Assembly: GCF_019343195.1 (NCBI RefSeq)
Contig: NZ_RPHB01000001.1
Location: 724,136-788,135, forward strand
Direction of reading: 5' to 3'
DNA: 64,000 bases
Origin: Arthrospiribacter ruber
GTDB taxonomy: Bacteria > Bacteroidota > Bacteroidia > Cytophagales > Cyclobacteriaceae
The translations under genes and the position numbers were made by a program. Shown one piece after another: positions 45,594 to 54,831 of this stretch; within the stretch, counting starts at the first letter, position 1, and the number at the start of each line of letters is the position of its first letter. The notes beneath the pieces are model-generated. The model was given only the letters and a program-made list of their open reading frames with translations, ran no database searches and had not been told where the DNA came from.

Positions 45594-45624
45594 TTGGGAA
45601 TGACGTCTCATTTGTATAGCTTCG
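45594..45624 (+). promoter_or_regulatory. Putative promoter of arfB
   Basis: TTG at 45594-45596, a 20-base spacer and TAGCTTCG at 45617-45624 fit the Bacteroidota consensus with one mismatch in the second box, the same variant seen at 37822-37829. The ArfB start at 45643 is 18 bases downstream. Confidence 0.4.
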
Positions 45625-45642
45625 TTTTTACAATGGTCATGA

Positions 45643-46068
45643 ATGGGCACAATGCATATTAGAGAAAAAATAAAATCCGCATTTTTGGATACAGAATTGG
45701 ATTTTCAGGCAAGCCGAAGTTCCGGTCCAGGTGGTCAAAATGTAAACAAAGTCAATTCCAAAGTTACATTGAGGTTTTCAGTAAACGATTCTACGCTTCT
45801 TACTCAAGAAGAAAAGGAAATAATTGCCAATAAACTTGCCCATAAAATCACCAATGAGGGGGAGTTGGTGATCCAAGTAGATGAAAAAAGGTCTCAATTG
45901 AAAAATAAAGAGATTGCCAAGAGAAGATTTTACGATTTTTTGAAGGAAGCTTTTCGCCAGAAGAAAATCCGAAAAGCCACAAGACCCAGCAAAGCGGTCA
46001 AAGAAAAGCGTTTGAAATCAAAAAAAATCCAGTCTGAAAAGAAAAAGAACCGAAAGGTTGATTGGTAG
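45643..46068 (+). CDS. arfB: Alternative ribosome-rescue peptidyl-tRNA hydrolase ArfB
   Basis: ArfB frees ribosomes stalled on mRNAs without a stop codon by hydrolysing peptidyl-tRNA. The 141-residue protein has the catalytic GGQ motif at Gly30-Gln32 within SSGPGGQNVNKVNSKV and the basic C-terminal tail (about 110-141, many Lys/Arg) that enters the mRNA channel of the ribosome. The length matches ArfB (YaeJ) and is too short for RF1 or RF2. Start is ATG 45643; ATG 45652 is an alternative. Confidence 0.93.
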   Translation: MGTMHIREKIKSAFLDTELDFQASRSSGPGGQNVNKVNSKVTLRFSVNDSTLLTQEEKEIIANKLAHKITNEGELVIQVDEKRSQLKNKEIAKRRFYDFLKEAFRQKKIRKATRPSKAVKEKRLKSKKIQSEKKKNRKVDW

Positions 46069-46125
46069 TTTTTTCGAAGGAGTTTAATATTTATCATTAG
46101 CGTCTAATTACCCATTAAAGCACCG

Positions 46126-48009
46126 ATGTTTTCATTCATAGTCCTCTTATTCCTTTTATATCAAGGTTCCGAAAGCACTTTTGATCAATCTTCCTTTGAA
46201 AATTTCAAGTCAAAAGTACAAAAATACAGATACGACGACCTGGACTCAGCATTTTACTATTTGACTTATATGGACAGTATAGTGGAGCAGGAGGGGAATA
46301 TGGAGGCGAAAATAGAAGTGCTGTATTTGAAAGGAGGGGTGTATTATGTCAATGGAGATTATGTAAATGCACAATTTTCATATGATGAAGCCTTTGAATT
46401 GGCGGAAAAGCTGGATCTATCTTTGGAAAAGGCAAGAATTCTCAACGGTCGGGGATTGGTGTTTTTAGGCCAGCATAAATACAATCAGGCCATTGAGACT
46501 TGGAAGCAATCACTTCAAATTTTCAAAAAGCACAGTAGTATAGAATTTCAGCCCACCCTCATGTTCAATATAGGTTTGGCATATTCACAACTCAGTCAGT
46601 TTGATACATCATTGGCTTGGTTGGATCAATCCATTGAATTGGCAGAAAAGGTAGGAAATCAGGCCATTGAAGACATGGCCAAGAACAGAAGGGCAAAAGT
46701 TTATTTTGACAAGGGGGATTATGAAACCGCCAAAGATCAATACCAAATCCTTCTGGAACGAGAAGGTGATATTAGCAATTGGGAAAGGACGTTTTTGTAT
46801 TCGGGTTTGGCAGAGTTGGAGTTGAAAACAGGCTCAGCTTCCAGATCAGTTGATTTTGCGGAAAAGGCATATCATATAGCTGAGACAATGAAGGCACTTT
46901 GGGACCAGGAAAGGGCTTTAGCGATTTGGTCAGAAGCTTTGGAAAAATTGGGTAATTTCCCAAAAGCTTTGGAGATAGCCAGATTCAACAAACTGATAGC
47001 TGATAGTCTCTTCAATAAAGAAAAGGAAAGGGAAATCAATTTTCTCCAATTGCAGGTAGTGGAGGCCCAAAACAAAGAACTTACCCAGACAAATGAACTG
47101 ATCAGGCAAAGATCACAGCTTAAGCAAAGGTTTATTCTCGGTTTGGTAGCCATGATAGGCTTGTTGTTGGTTCTGGTCCTGATATATAGAAGAAACTTGA
47201 AATTGAGAGAAAGATTCAATGTCAAGCTTAAAATGCTAAATGTGGAACTGGAGGAAAAGCGGGAGATGATTGCAGCTCAGAACGAATCTCTTAATCAGAT
47301 CAATGAGGCCAAAAACAAACTGTTTTCTATTCTTTCCCATGATCTCCGCTCACCACTGGGCAATCTAAAAAGTTTTGTGATTTTAGATAAAAGAGGAGCA
47401 TTTGAGGAAAGTGAGAGGCAGGAAGCTTTGAACCTGTTGGAAAGTCAGCTGGACAAAACTGACTACTTATTGGAAAATCTCTTACAATGGGCAAGGACCC
47501 AATTGGAAGGCTTTGATCCCAAGCCTGAGATGGTGGAAATTCCGGTAATTTTTGAAGAAATCCTGGGGCAGTTTGATCTGCAGCTAAAAAAGAAAGGCTT
47601 ATCAGTAAATCATGTTTTACCTACGGGTTCACGTTTCCTTGCATTTGTAGATAAGAATAACCTGAAGATAATTTTACAAAATATTCTGGGCAATGCGATC
47701 AAATTCTCCCCCAAAAGCGGAGAAATTGTTTTGTTTTATAGTGAGGAGTCCGGGATGGCGAAAATCCATATTAGAGATAATGGAGAAGGGCTTGATGATG
47801 AAAAAAGGAAAAAATTGGAGAATGAATTTTCAATGGCTAAGTCCAGTACAGGGACAGAAGATGAAAAAGGTACAGGTCTTGGATTGCTATTGGTCAAACA
47901 ACTTTTGGTATACAATGGCGGATATCTATTGATCCGAAGTTTTCCCGGACAGGGAACAGAAATGATTGTTTGCTTGAAGCGGAATGATCCGGAAAGAGTC
48001 AAAAGCTGA
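46126..48009 (+). CDS. Sensor histidine kinase with N-terminal TPR region
   Basis: The 627-residue protein begins with a hydrophobic signal (MFSFIVLLFLLYQG) and a periplasmic TPR region (about 40-320, e.g. GDYVNAQFSYDEAFELAEK). A transmembrane helix follows (about 334-353, FILGLVAMIGLLLVLVLIY), then a coiled coil, a HisKA domain with the phospho-accepting His405 (ILSHDLRSPLGNLKSF) and an ATPase domain with ILQNILGNAIKFSP and GTGLGLLLVKQLL. This TPR-HK arrangement is common in Bacteroidota. No response regulator is adjacent, so it is an orphan whose partner lies elsewhere. Confidence 0.9.
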   Translation: MFSFIVLLFLLYQGSESTFDQSSFENFKSKVQKYRYDDLDSAFYYLTYMDSIVEQEGNMEAKIEVLYLKGGVYYVNGDYVNAQFSYDEAFELAEKLDLSLEKARILNGRGLVFLGQHKYNQAIETWKQSLQIFKKHSSIEFQPTLMFNIGLAYSQLSQFDTSLAWLDQSIELAEKVGNQAIEDMAKNRRAKVYFDKGDYETAKDQYQILLEREGDISNWERTFLYSGLAELELKTGSASRSVDFAEKAYHIAETMKALWDQERALAIWSEALEKLGNFPKALEIARFNKLIADSLFNKEKEREINFLQLQVVEAQNKELTQTNELIRQRSQLKQRFILGLVAMIGLLLVLVLIYRRNLKLRERFNVKLKMLNVELEEKREMIAAQNESLNQINEAKNKLFSILSHDLRSPLGNLKSFVILDKRGAFEESERQEALNLLESQLDKTDYLLENLLQWARTQLEGFDPKPEMVEIPVIFEEILGQFDLQLKKKGLSVNHVLPTGSRFLAFVDKNNLKIILQNILGNAIKFSPKSGEIVLFYSEESGMAKIHIRDNGEGLDDEKRKKLENEFSMAKSSTGTEDEKGTGLGLLLVKQLLVYNGGYLLIRSFPGQGTEMIVCLKRNDPERVKS

Positions 48010-48123
48010 TTGTAAGCTTTCCATTTTCGGGAATCACAAAATATTACCAACCTTGTAAAGGAAATTGGAATGTTGATCAGAATAAAATACTTTCCCTGAT
48101 TATATATTTCTGAGAACCTTAAC

Positions 48124-48131
48124 AAAGGAGG
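48124..48131 (+). promoter_or_regulatory. Strong Shine-Dalgarno that fixes a TTG start
   Basis: AAAGGAGG at 48124-48131 lies four bases before TTG 48136. Bacteroidota seldom use strong Shine-Dalgarno sites, so this one supports the TTG as the true start of the TldD gene. The next in-frame ATG (48175) would delete the twin-arginine motif. Confidence 0.6.
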
Positions 48132-48135
48132 AACA

Positions 48136-49779
48136 TTGAAAAGAAGAGACTTTATCCATTTGTCCGGTTTGGGAATGGGAGCACTCATGACACCGGGATT
48201 TCTACTCACAGGAAATCCGGTATCAGCTGCGCAGCTTTTGAATCCCGGATTGGAAAATGCTGAGAAAAAAGCACTTGCCGACATTGCTTTGAATGCGGCT
48301 AAATCCCAAGGTGCCACTTACACAGATGTGAGGATCGGTAGGTATCTGAATCAATTTTTATTTACCAGGGAAAAGAACGTGCAGAATATCGCCAACACCG
48401 AGAGTTTTGGGGTGGGAATCCGCGTAATTGAAGAGGGTACCTGGGGCTTTTCAGCTACCAATGATGTTAGTCCTGACGGGATCAAAAAATGTGCTGAGAC
48501 AGCAGTAGCCATAGCCAAGGCAAACTCCATCATGCAAAAGGAACCTGTGGTCTTGGCTCCGGTCCAAGGAGCAGGGGAAGTCAGTTGGGAGACCCCAATA
48601 TCGAAAAATCCATTTGAAATCCCCGTAGCAGAAAAAATTGATCTTTTGTTGAGTGTCAATGCAGCGGCAATGGAAAATGGGGCCACTTTTGTCAACTCTA
48701 ATCTATTTATGGTCAACGAGCAGAAGTATTTTGCGTCTTCTGATGGTTCTTACATAGATCAGAATATCCACAGAATCTGGCCGACCTTTAATGTAACAGC
48801 CGTCAATCAGTCTGAAGGTAAGTTCAGAAGTAGGCAGGCTCTGAGCGCACCGATGGGAATGGGCTATGAATATCTTGATGGCCTGGCCTCCGAAAAAATT
48901 GAAGGACCTGCAGGACTGATCAGCTATAGAAATTCTTATGACATGGTAGAGGACGCAGTTGCGGCAGCCAAGCATGCCAAAGAAAAACTTACCGCAAAGT
49001 CCGTCACTCCGGGCAAGTATGACTTGGTTTTGGATCCCGACCATCTTGGCCTGACCATTCATGAGTCAGTGGGCCATCCTTTGGAGCTGGACAGGGTACT
49101 CGGATACGAGGCCAATTATGCAGGGACAAGTTTTGCAACGTTGGACAAATGGAAAGCTGGCGATTTTAAGTATGGCAGTGATTTGGTCAATATTGTAGCA
49201 GATAAGACCCAGGCCAATTCTCTTGGATTGACAGCTTATGATGATGAAGGTGTGAAATGTAAGGAGTGGGATTTGATTAGAGATGGCGTATTGGTCAATT
49301 ATCAGGCGATAAGAGATCAGGCCAATATCATAAATGAGGCAGAATCTCATGGTTGTTGCTATGCAGATTCCTGGGATTCAGTTCAGTTCCAGAGAATGCC
49401 TAATGTTTCGCTCAAGCCTGGAAAAGATAAGCTGAGTGTGCAGGAAATGATAAAGGGAGTAGATAAGGGTATTTACATCGTTGGAAGAGGATCATACTCC
49501 ATAGATCAACAGAGGTATAATTTCCAATTTGGAGGTCAGCTCTTTTATGAGATCAAGGATGGTGAGATTGTAGGAATGTTGGAAGATGTAGCTTACCAGT
49601 CCAATACCCAAGAGTTTTGGAATTCCTGTGTTCAGATCTGTGACAAAGACGACTACAAATTGTTTGGGACTTTCTTTGACGGTAAAGGTCAGCCTTCGCA
49701 GGTATCGGCCGTATCCCACGGCAGCTCTACCACCAGATTCAATGGGGTCAATGTAATCAACACCGGAAGACAGATTTAA
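48136..49779 (+). CDS. TldD-family metalloprotease with a twin-arginine signal
   Basis: The 547-residue protein starts at TTG 48136 and has an N-terminal twin-arginine-type signal: KRRDFIHLSGLGMG followed by a hydrophobic stretch and VSAAQ. The rest is a TldD domain. The zinc-binding HExxxH is at His309-His314 (HESVGHPLELDRV), with downstream GRGSYSIDQQRYNFQFGGQ and a metal-site region. TldD and TldE form a heterodimeric protease that processes modified peptides and acts on microcin precursors. Export of TldD is unusual, while the paired gene at 49799 has no signal. The pair is separated by 19 bases. Confidence 0.85.
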   Translation: MKRRDFIHLSGLGMGALMTPGFLLTGNPVSAAQLLNPGLENAEKKALADIALNAAKSQGATYTDVRIGRYLNQFLFTREKNVQNIANTESFGVGIRVIEEGTWGFSATNDVSPDGIKKCAETAVAIAKANSIMQKEPVVLAPVQGAGEVSWETPISKNPFEIPVAEKIDLLLSVNAAAMENGATFVNSNLFMVNEQKYFASSDGSYIDQNIHRIWPTFNVTAVNQSEGKFRSRQALSAPMGMGYEYLDGLASEKIEGPAGLISYRNSYDMVEDAVAAAKHAKEKLTAKSVTPGKYDLVLDPDHLGLTIHESVGHPLELDRVLGYEANYAGTSFATLDKWKAGDFKYGSDLVNIVADKTQANSLGLTAYDDEGVKCKEWDLIRDGVLVNYQAIRDQANIINEAESHGCCYADSWDSVQFQRMPNVSLKPGKDKLSVQEMIKGVDKGIYIVGRGSYSIDQQRYNFQFGGQLFYEIKDGEIVGMLEDVAYQSNTQEFWNSCVQICDKDDYKLFGTFFDGKGQPSQVSAVSHGSSTTRFNGVNVINTGRQI

Positions 49780-49798
49780 CCATTTAAAAGCAAAAGAA

Positions 49799-51115
49799 AT
49801 GGCAATGTTATCAAAAGAAGAAGCAAAACAAATAATAGATAAAGTACTGTCCTATGCAAAAGCAGATGAGACTGAAGTAAGCATCAGCGGAGGGCGCACA
49901 GGTAATATCCGGTATGCAAGAAATACCGTCAATACCAGTGGGGAATCCAATACCATAACGGTAGCGGTAAATTCTGTCTATGGGAAAAAGTCAGGTGTAG
50001 CAACAGGGAATGAACTGGATGAGGCAGCACTGAAGAGAATAGTAGAAAAATCTGAAGAAATAGCCAGGTTGGCCCCGGAAAACCCCGAATATATGCCTAT
50101 GCTCGGACCGCAAGATTACCCGGAAACCAAGAATTTTTCTCAAAAAACAGCTGACATAGATCCAAGCTACAGGGCCAAAGCAGCCATGGACAGCATTGAG
50201 GTATCGAATTCCGGAAACCTCACAGCAGCTGGTTACCTGGAAGATTTTGCAGGATTTTCTGCAATGGGAAACAGTAAAGGGATGTTTGGTTATAACCAGA
50301 GCTCTTCAGTGGATTTTTCAGTCACTGTAAGGACAGCAGATGGTACAGGTTCAGGATATGCCATTCGTGATTACAATGATATTGGATTGCTTAATGCAAA
50401 GACCGTTACAGAAATCTCTGCCCAAAAAGCCCAGGCTTCTGTCAATGCACAGGCAATTGAACCTGGAAAGTATACCGTAATTCTGGAGCCAACTGCCGCC
50501 AACGATCTCCTGAGACTTTTGGCCTTCAATATGGATGCAAGAAGTGCAGATGAGGGTAGAAGTTTTCTCAGCAAAAGAGGTGGTGGTACCCGCTTAGGTG
50601 AGAAGCTCTTTGATGAAAGGGTGAACATCTACTCAGATCCAATGCACCCAGACTTGCCGGGACGACCGTGGAACAATGAAGGGCTGCCAAGCACAAAAAC
50701 CACTTGGGTAGAAAATGGAGCAGTCAAAAATATGTATTACTCCAGGTATTGGGCAGATCAAAAAGGGGTAGATCCAGTTGGAAGGCCTACAGGAATAATT
50801 TTCGAAGGGGGAAATGAATCTCTGGCAGATATGATCCGGAAAACCCAGCGTGGGGTGCTTGTGACGAGATTTTGGTACATCAGGGCTGTAGATCCTCAGA
50901 CACTTCTTTACACAGGACTTACCAGAGACGGTACTTTCTATATTGAAGATGGACAGATCAAGTTTCCTGTCAAAAACTTCAGGTTCAATGAAAGTCCAGT
51001 CATTATGCTGAACAACATCGAAGCCATGGGAACACCACAGCGGGCAGGAGGTAACCTTATCCCGCCTATGAAAATCAGAGATTTTACCTTTACCAGTCTA
51101 TCAGACGCAGTATAA
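49799..51115 (+). CDS. TldE/PmbA-like partner of the TldD protease
   Basis: The 438-residue protein belongs to the TldD/PmbA family by its N-terminal half (ETEVSISGGRTGNIRYARNT, AARLAPENPEYMPMLG-like) and its C-terminal half (PIRDFTFT, RFWYIRAVDPQTLLYTGLTRDG). The position equivalent to HExxxH is not conserved (around PTAANDLLRLLAF), as expected for the TldE-type partner that lacks the zinc site. It starts at ATG 49799 with no signal peptide, so it would be cytoplasmic, in contrast with the exported TldD upstream. Cotranscription with TldD is very likely. Confidence 0.85.
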   Translation: MAMLSKEEAKQIIDKVLSYAKADETEVSISGGRTGNIRYARNTVNTSGESNTITVAVNSVYGKKSGVATGNELDEAALKRIVEKSEEIARLAPENPEYMPMLGPQDYPETKNFSQKTADIDPSYRAKAAMDSIEVSNSGNLTAAGYLEDFAGFSAMGNSKGMFGYNQSSSVDFSVTVRTADGTGSGYAIRDYNDIGLLNAKTVTEISAQKAQASVNAQAIEPGKYTVILEPTAANDLLRLLAFNMDARSADEGRSFLSKRGGGTRLGEKLFDERVNIYSDPMHPDLPGRPWNNEGLPSTKTTWVENGAVKNMYYSRYWADQKGVDPVGRPTGIIFEGGNESLADMIRKTQRGVLVTRFWYIRAVDPQTLLYTGLTRDGTFYIEDGQIKFPVKNFRFNESPVIMLNNIEAMGTPQRAGGNLIPPMKIRDFTFTSLSDAV

Positions 51116-51176
51116 ATTATTTCCATTGACTACCAAACCCCGGAATTATCCCTTTCTGGGGCTTGTTTATGTTTGC

Positions 51177-51791
51177 ATGCAGCCTTTTTTCTTTACCAGA
51201 CTCAAGTACAACTCAGGAAATTGGGATACGGATCACCGTATGCCGACCAATCTCCTCAACTCCTTGGTAGAGTACACTACCATCCCCATAGATGAAAAGG
51301 AAAGGATAGTAGAAGTAGGTAGCAAAGAAATATTCAAGTCACCGTTCTGCTACATTAGCGGTCATAGGTTGGTGGCATTTTCCGAAGCTGAGCGTAAGAA
51401 TCTCAAAACCTATATCCAAAACGGAGGGTTTCTTTTTGCAGATGATTGCAATCATGACATTGATGGATTGTTTGCCAAATCATTTGAAGAGGAAATAGGA
51501 AAGATATTCGGAGAGGATGCACTGCAAAAAATACCCAATGACCATGAAATCTACAATTGTTTCTTCAAATTCGAAGAAGGTCCGCCCACGACATCATTTG
51601 AACTCAACGGGTGGGGGGATGACCTTGTACACGATTACCTTAAAGCCATAATAGTCAATGGAAGGATCGGAGTGTTATATAGCAATAAGGACTATGGTTG
51701 TGAATGGGATTATGACTTCAGAAACAAAAGGTTTTTGAGGGAAGACAATACCAAGTTTGGGGTAAACATTATCGTTTATGCATTAACATGA
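51177..51791 (+). CDS. DUF4159 domain protein
   Basis: From ATG 51177 the 204-residue protein begins MQPFFFTRLKYNSGNWDTD, the usual start of DUF4159. The open frame reaches back to TTG 51126, but those 17 residues lack family conservation. The domain includes CYISGHRLVAFSEAERKNL, FADDCNHDIDGLFAKSF and WGDDLVHDYLKAII, with a GATase/Rossmann-like fold predicted for the family. It has no signal peptide. DUF4159 genes are commonly next to MoxR and DUF58 genes in Bacteroidota, as here (8 bases before moxR). Confidence 0.85.
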   Translation: MQPFFFTRLKYNSGNWDTDHRMPTNLLNSLVEYTTIPIDEKERIVEVGSKEIFKSPFCYISGHRLVAFSEAERKNLKTYIQNGGFLFADDCNHDIDGLFAKSFEEEIGKIFGEDALQKIPNDHEIYNCFFKFEEGPPTTSFELNGWGDDLVHDYLKAIIVNGRIGVLYSNKDYGCEWDYDFRNKRFLREDNTKFGVNIIVYALT

Positions 51792-51798
51792 TTTTATT

Positions 51799-52791
51799 TT
51801 GGAAAATACAGATACTAAAGCTTACGAAAAATTGCTAAACCGTCTTCCTTTGCTCAAAAAGGAAATAGCCAAAGTGATAGTGGGGCAGGAGGGAACTGTG
51901 GAGGAAGTTTTGATCACTTTATTGGCAGCTGGGCATTGTCTTTTGGAGGGTGTTCCGGGTTTGGCAAAAACCCTCTTGGTCAAAACATTGTCACAGGCTA
52001 TGGACCTTCAGTTTAAGCGCATTCAATTTACCCCCGACTTGATGCCAGGGGATATTTTAGGTACGGAAGTTCTGGAAGAAGACCACAGTACAGGAAAGCG
52101 TTTTTTCCAATTCAACAAGGGACCGCTATTTTCGAATATGGTGCTTGCTGATGAAATCAACAGAACACCACCCAAGACTCAGGCGGCACTTTTGGAGGCT
52201 ATGCAGGAGAAAATGGTCACTTATGCCGGTAAAAACTATCCCTTGCCAAAACCCTTTTTGATCATTGCTACTCAAAATCCAATAGAACAATCAGGTACTT
52301 ATCCTTTACCGGAAGCTCAGATGGACAGGTTTTTACTGTATATCAAGCTTGGTTATCCTTCGGAGCAGGAAGAACTTCAAGTATTGGAGAAAACAACAGG
52401 GGTAATAGAAGAAAAGGTTGAAACTGTTTTTGATTCAGGGGAGATATTGAAGCTACAAGAACTTACAAGGCAAGTTCACATTGATCGGAATCTACTTTCC
52501 GGGATCAATAAGCTGGTCCGGCAGAGCAGGCCTGATGAATCCCAGGTAGAAGCAGTCAAGAAATACATTGACTGGGGTGCCGGCCCCAGAGCTGGACAGT
52601 CCTTGATATTGTGCGCCAAAGCTAGGGCGCTTCTTCATGGGAGGTTTTCTGTTTTGCCTGAAGATGTGGAAAGCTTGGTTTATCCAGTGCTTAGACATAG
52701 GTTGGCTTTGCATTTCAGGGCCGAGGCAGAAGGCATAGATTCCGATAAAGTGATTGCAGAAATTCTAAGTGCTGCTCAAATTGGGAAGTAA
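51799..52791 (+). CDS. MoxR-family AAA+ ATPase
   Basis: MoxR ATPases act as chaperones that insert metals or assemble complexes, usually with von Willebrand-domain partners. The 330-residue protein has Walker A GVPGLAKT (51-58), Walker B MVLADEINRTPPKTQ (about 114-128), sensor 1 FLIIATQNPIEQSGT and a sensor 2 Arg near PRAGQSLILCAKAR. Length and motifs are complete. It starts with TTG at 51799, eight bases after the DUF4159 stop; no in-frame ATG precedes the P-loop. Its end overlaps the DUF58 gene by 23 bases. Confidence 0.9.
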   Translation: MENTDTKAYEKLLNRLPLLKKEIAKVIVGQEGTVEEVLITLLAAGHCLLEGVPGLAKTLLVKTLSQAMDLQFKRIQFTPDLMPGDILGTEVLEEDHSTGKRFFQFNKGPLFSNMVLADEINRTPPKTQAALLEAMQEKMVTYAGKNYPLPKPFLIIATQNPIEQSGTYPLPEAQMDRFLLYIKLGYPSEQEELQVLEKTTGVIEEKVETVFDSGEILKLQELTRQVHIDRNLLSGINKLVRQSRPDESQVEAVKKYIDWGAGPRAGQSLILCAKARALLHGRFSVLPEDVESLVYPVLRHRLALHFRAEAEGIDSDKVIAEILSAAQIGK

Positions 52792-53659
52792 GGAAGAACA
52801 TCTCGAAATCGTCAAGCTAAAAGATTTGCATCTGGCAGCTAAAGTTATCAGCGAGAAACTGATTCAGGGAACCCACTTTGGGAAAAGGGTAGGTTATGGG
52901 GCAGTATTTGAACAATACAGACATTATGAATTAGGGGATGACCTCAAGCGTCTTGATTGGAAGCTTTTTGCACGTTCCGGTAAATACCTGATCAAAGAAT
53001 CACCCGTAGAGAGTAACCTCCATGTCAAATTGATCCTGGACCTTTCAGGTTCAATGAATTATGAGGAGGATCAAATCAGTAGAATTTCCTATGCAAAAAT
53101 TTTGTTGGCATCTATTGCGCATCTGGCTTTTAAGCAGGGAGATACGCTTTCACTTTACTTTTTGAAGGACGGAAAGGTTGAGCAGATAACTTCGGCAGGA
53201 AATAAGGGGTTTCAGCTGATTCTCTACCACCTTGAATCTGCCAAAGCTCATGGGGCATGGCCATTAAGAAAAGAGGCTTTTCCTGCGCTGAAATCAAGAG
53301 AACGTGAATTGGTGATCATGGCATCGGATTTTTTGCAGTCAGGTTCAGAATGGACGGATATTGTGAATTCCATGGTGCACCCCAAAAAACACATCTGGCT
53401 TTTTCAAATATTGGGGTCTCAGGAAATGAGAATGGACATGAAAGGAAATAGAAGGTTTGTAGATCTTGAATCAGGGGAGTCCATCCATGCAGATGCCGGG
53501 GAACTGGTGAAGACCTACAATCAAAAGATGGCGGTTTATTTAGATAACCTGGATCAGGCACTAAGCCTGCCTAAAGTGGATCTCATTCGGGTCAATATGC
53601 AGGAGGAGCCAATAGCAGAACTGTTGAACCGAGTACTTAGCCAAAATACATTGAACTGA
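52769..53659 (+). CDS. DUF58 protein, MoxR partner
   Basis: The 296-residue protein starts at GTG 52769 (or TTG 52781) inside the moxR gene. It has the DUF58 hallmark YGAVFEQYRHYELGDDLKRL followed by DWKLFARSGKYLIKE. A von Willebrand-like LILDLSGSMNYEED contains the DxSxS metal-site start. It acts with MoxR in envelope or metal-related assembly, as in the Bat system. The next gene starts at its stop (TGATG overlap). Confidence 0.88.
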   Translation: MLLKLGSKEEHLEIVKLKDLHLAAKVISEKLIQGTHFGKRVGYGAVFEQYRHYELGDDLKRLDWKLFARSGKYLIKESPVESNLHVKLILDLSGSMNYEEDQISRISYAKILLASIAHLAFKQGDTLSLYFLKDGKVEQITSAGNKGFQLILYHLESAKAHGAWPLRKEAFPALKSRERELVIMASDFLQSGSEWTDIVNSMVHPKKHIWLFQILGSQEMRMDMKGNRRFVDLESGESIHADAGELVKTYNQKMAVYLDNLDQALSLPKVDLIRVNMQEEPIAELLNRVLSQNTLN

Positions 53660-54831
53660 TGCAGTTTCTTTCACCATATATGTTGTGGGGTTTGCTGGCA
53701 CTATCTGTGCCTCTGCTGATACATCTGTGGAATGGAAGGAAGGGGGATAAAGTTTATTGGGCAGCATTTCGTTTTTTGGAGGAGAATGATAACAAGCCTA
53801 TACGACATATCAGGCTTGAGCATTGGCTTTTGATGGCGCTTAGAATGTTCATGCTGCTGTTGCTGACCCTTTTGATGGCGCAGCTTTTTTTAAGATTTTT
53901 GGATAAGGAGGAAGAAAAAAAAGTTGTGCACTTGGTAGAACCCAATGCTGATTTGCTTTCGGAATTTAAGTTTGAGCTGGCTCAAGCTATAGAAAATCAG
54001 GAGCCGGTTTTTTGGTTGAATCAGCAATTGGAAGCTTTAGAAGAAAAGGATCTACAGACCCCAAGACCTTCTGAAATCATGCATTTGCAGACCGCACTCA
54101 ACCGATTAGATCAAGATAAATACAACTTTAAAATTTATCTTTCAGGCTTTGAGAGCAGCTTTGATTTTAAAAATTACCTGATTTCCTCTTCTCCCGAGAT
54201 ATTTCTTTCAGAATTTTCCAGTGATTTTCCTTTTAAGAACTCATTTCAGATCCGAAATAATCAGGTTCTAACGGTTGACAGAACCAGCCAATTGCTTGAG
54301 ATAAATGAATATCGGGGATCCGGAGATTTCGGGAAAAGGGTAAAAGGTAGTTTTGTTGTGCACAATCAGGTAGAAGATATTAAGGGAAAAAGAAAAATTG
54401 AAGCGGCATTTCAAGCAATCGAGAATGTTTATGAATTGAATTTTGAATTTGATAGGGAGTCAGAAGGAGACATTCTGATTACAGATGGTCAAATCCCAGA
54501 AGACTTTAACTTTATGGTTCTTGATTTTTCCGATGAAAGAAAAAATAGTCAATACCCCAATGTGTATGGCTTAATGCCCATTCATTCCAGAAGTCTGAAT
54601 TCCCTGGAAGAGTTGCCTACAGAAATATTAAGATGCATGTTGGATTTTTTTGATGTAAAAGGGGAGTCCATTCGGTTGGGGAAAACTGAAATTGAGAGAA
54701 AATTCATTCTGAAGCCAAAAAATGAAAAAGAGGATAAATCGATAAAAGCCAATACCGAAGAAATTTTGTGGATACTATTTCTGTTGGTACTGGTAAGTGA
54801 GAGAATTCTCGCCAATAGGTCTGGATTATGA
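53659..54831 (+). CDS. BatA-like double-transmembrane protein
   Basis: The 390-residue protein starts with the BatA/aerotolerance N-terminal double-transmembrane domain: FLSPYMLWGLLALSVPLLIH (about 4-23), RHIRLEHWLLMALRMFML and a second helix (about 56-77). A soluble region of about 280 residues and a C-terminal helix (LWILFLLVLVSERIL) follow. No von Willebrand domain is visible. It sits between DUF58 and the His-rich protein with one- to four-base overlaps, so it belongs to the same complex. Confidence 0.85.
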   Translation: MQFLSPYMLWGLLALSVPLLIHLWNGRKGDKVYWAAFRFLEENDNKPIRHIRLEHWLLMALRMFMLLLLTLLMAQLFLRFLDKEEEKKVVHLVEPNADLLSEFKFELAQAIENQEPVFWLNQQLEALEEKDLQTPRPSEIMHLQTALNRLDQDKYNFKIYLSGFESSFDFKNYLISSSPEIFLSEFSSDFPFKNSFQIRNNQVLTVDRTSQLLEINEYRGSGDFGKRVKGSFVVHNQVEDIKGKRKIEAAFQAIENVYELNFEFDRESEGDILITDGQIPEDFNFMVLDFSDERKNSQYPNVYGLMPIHSRSLNSLEELPTEILRCMLDFFDVKGESIRLGKTEIERKFILKPKNEKEDKSIKANTEEILWILFLLVLVSERILANRSGL

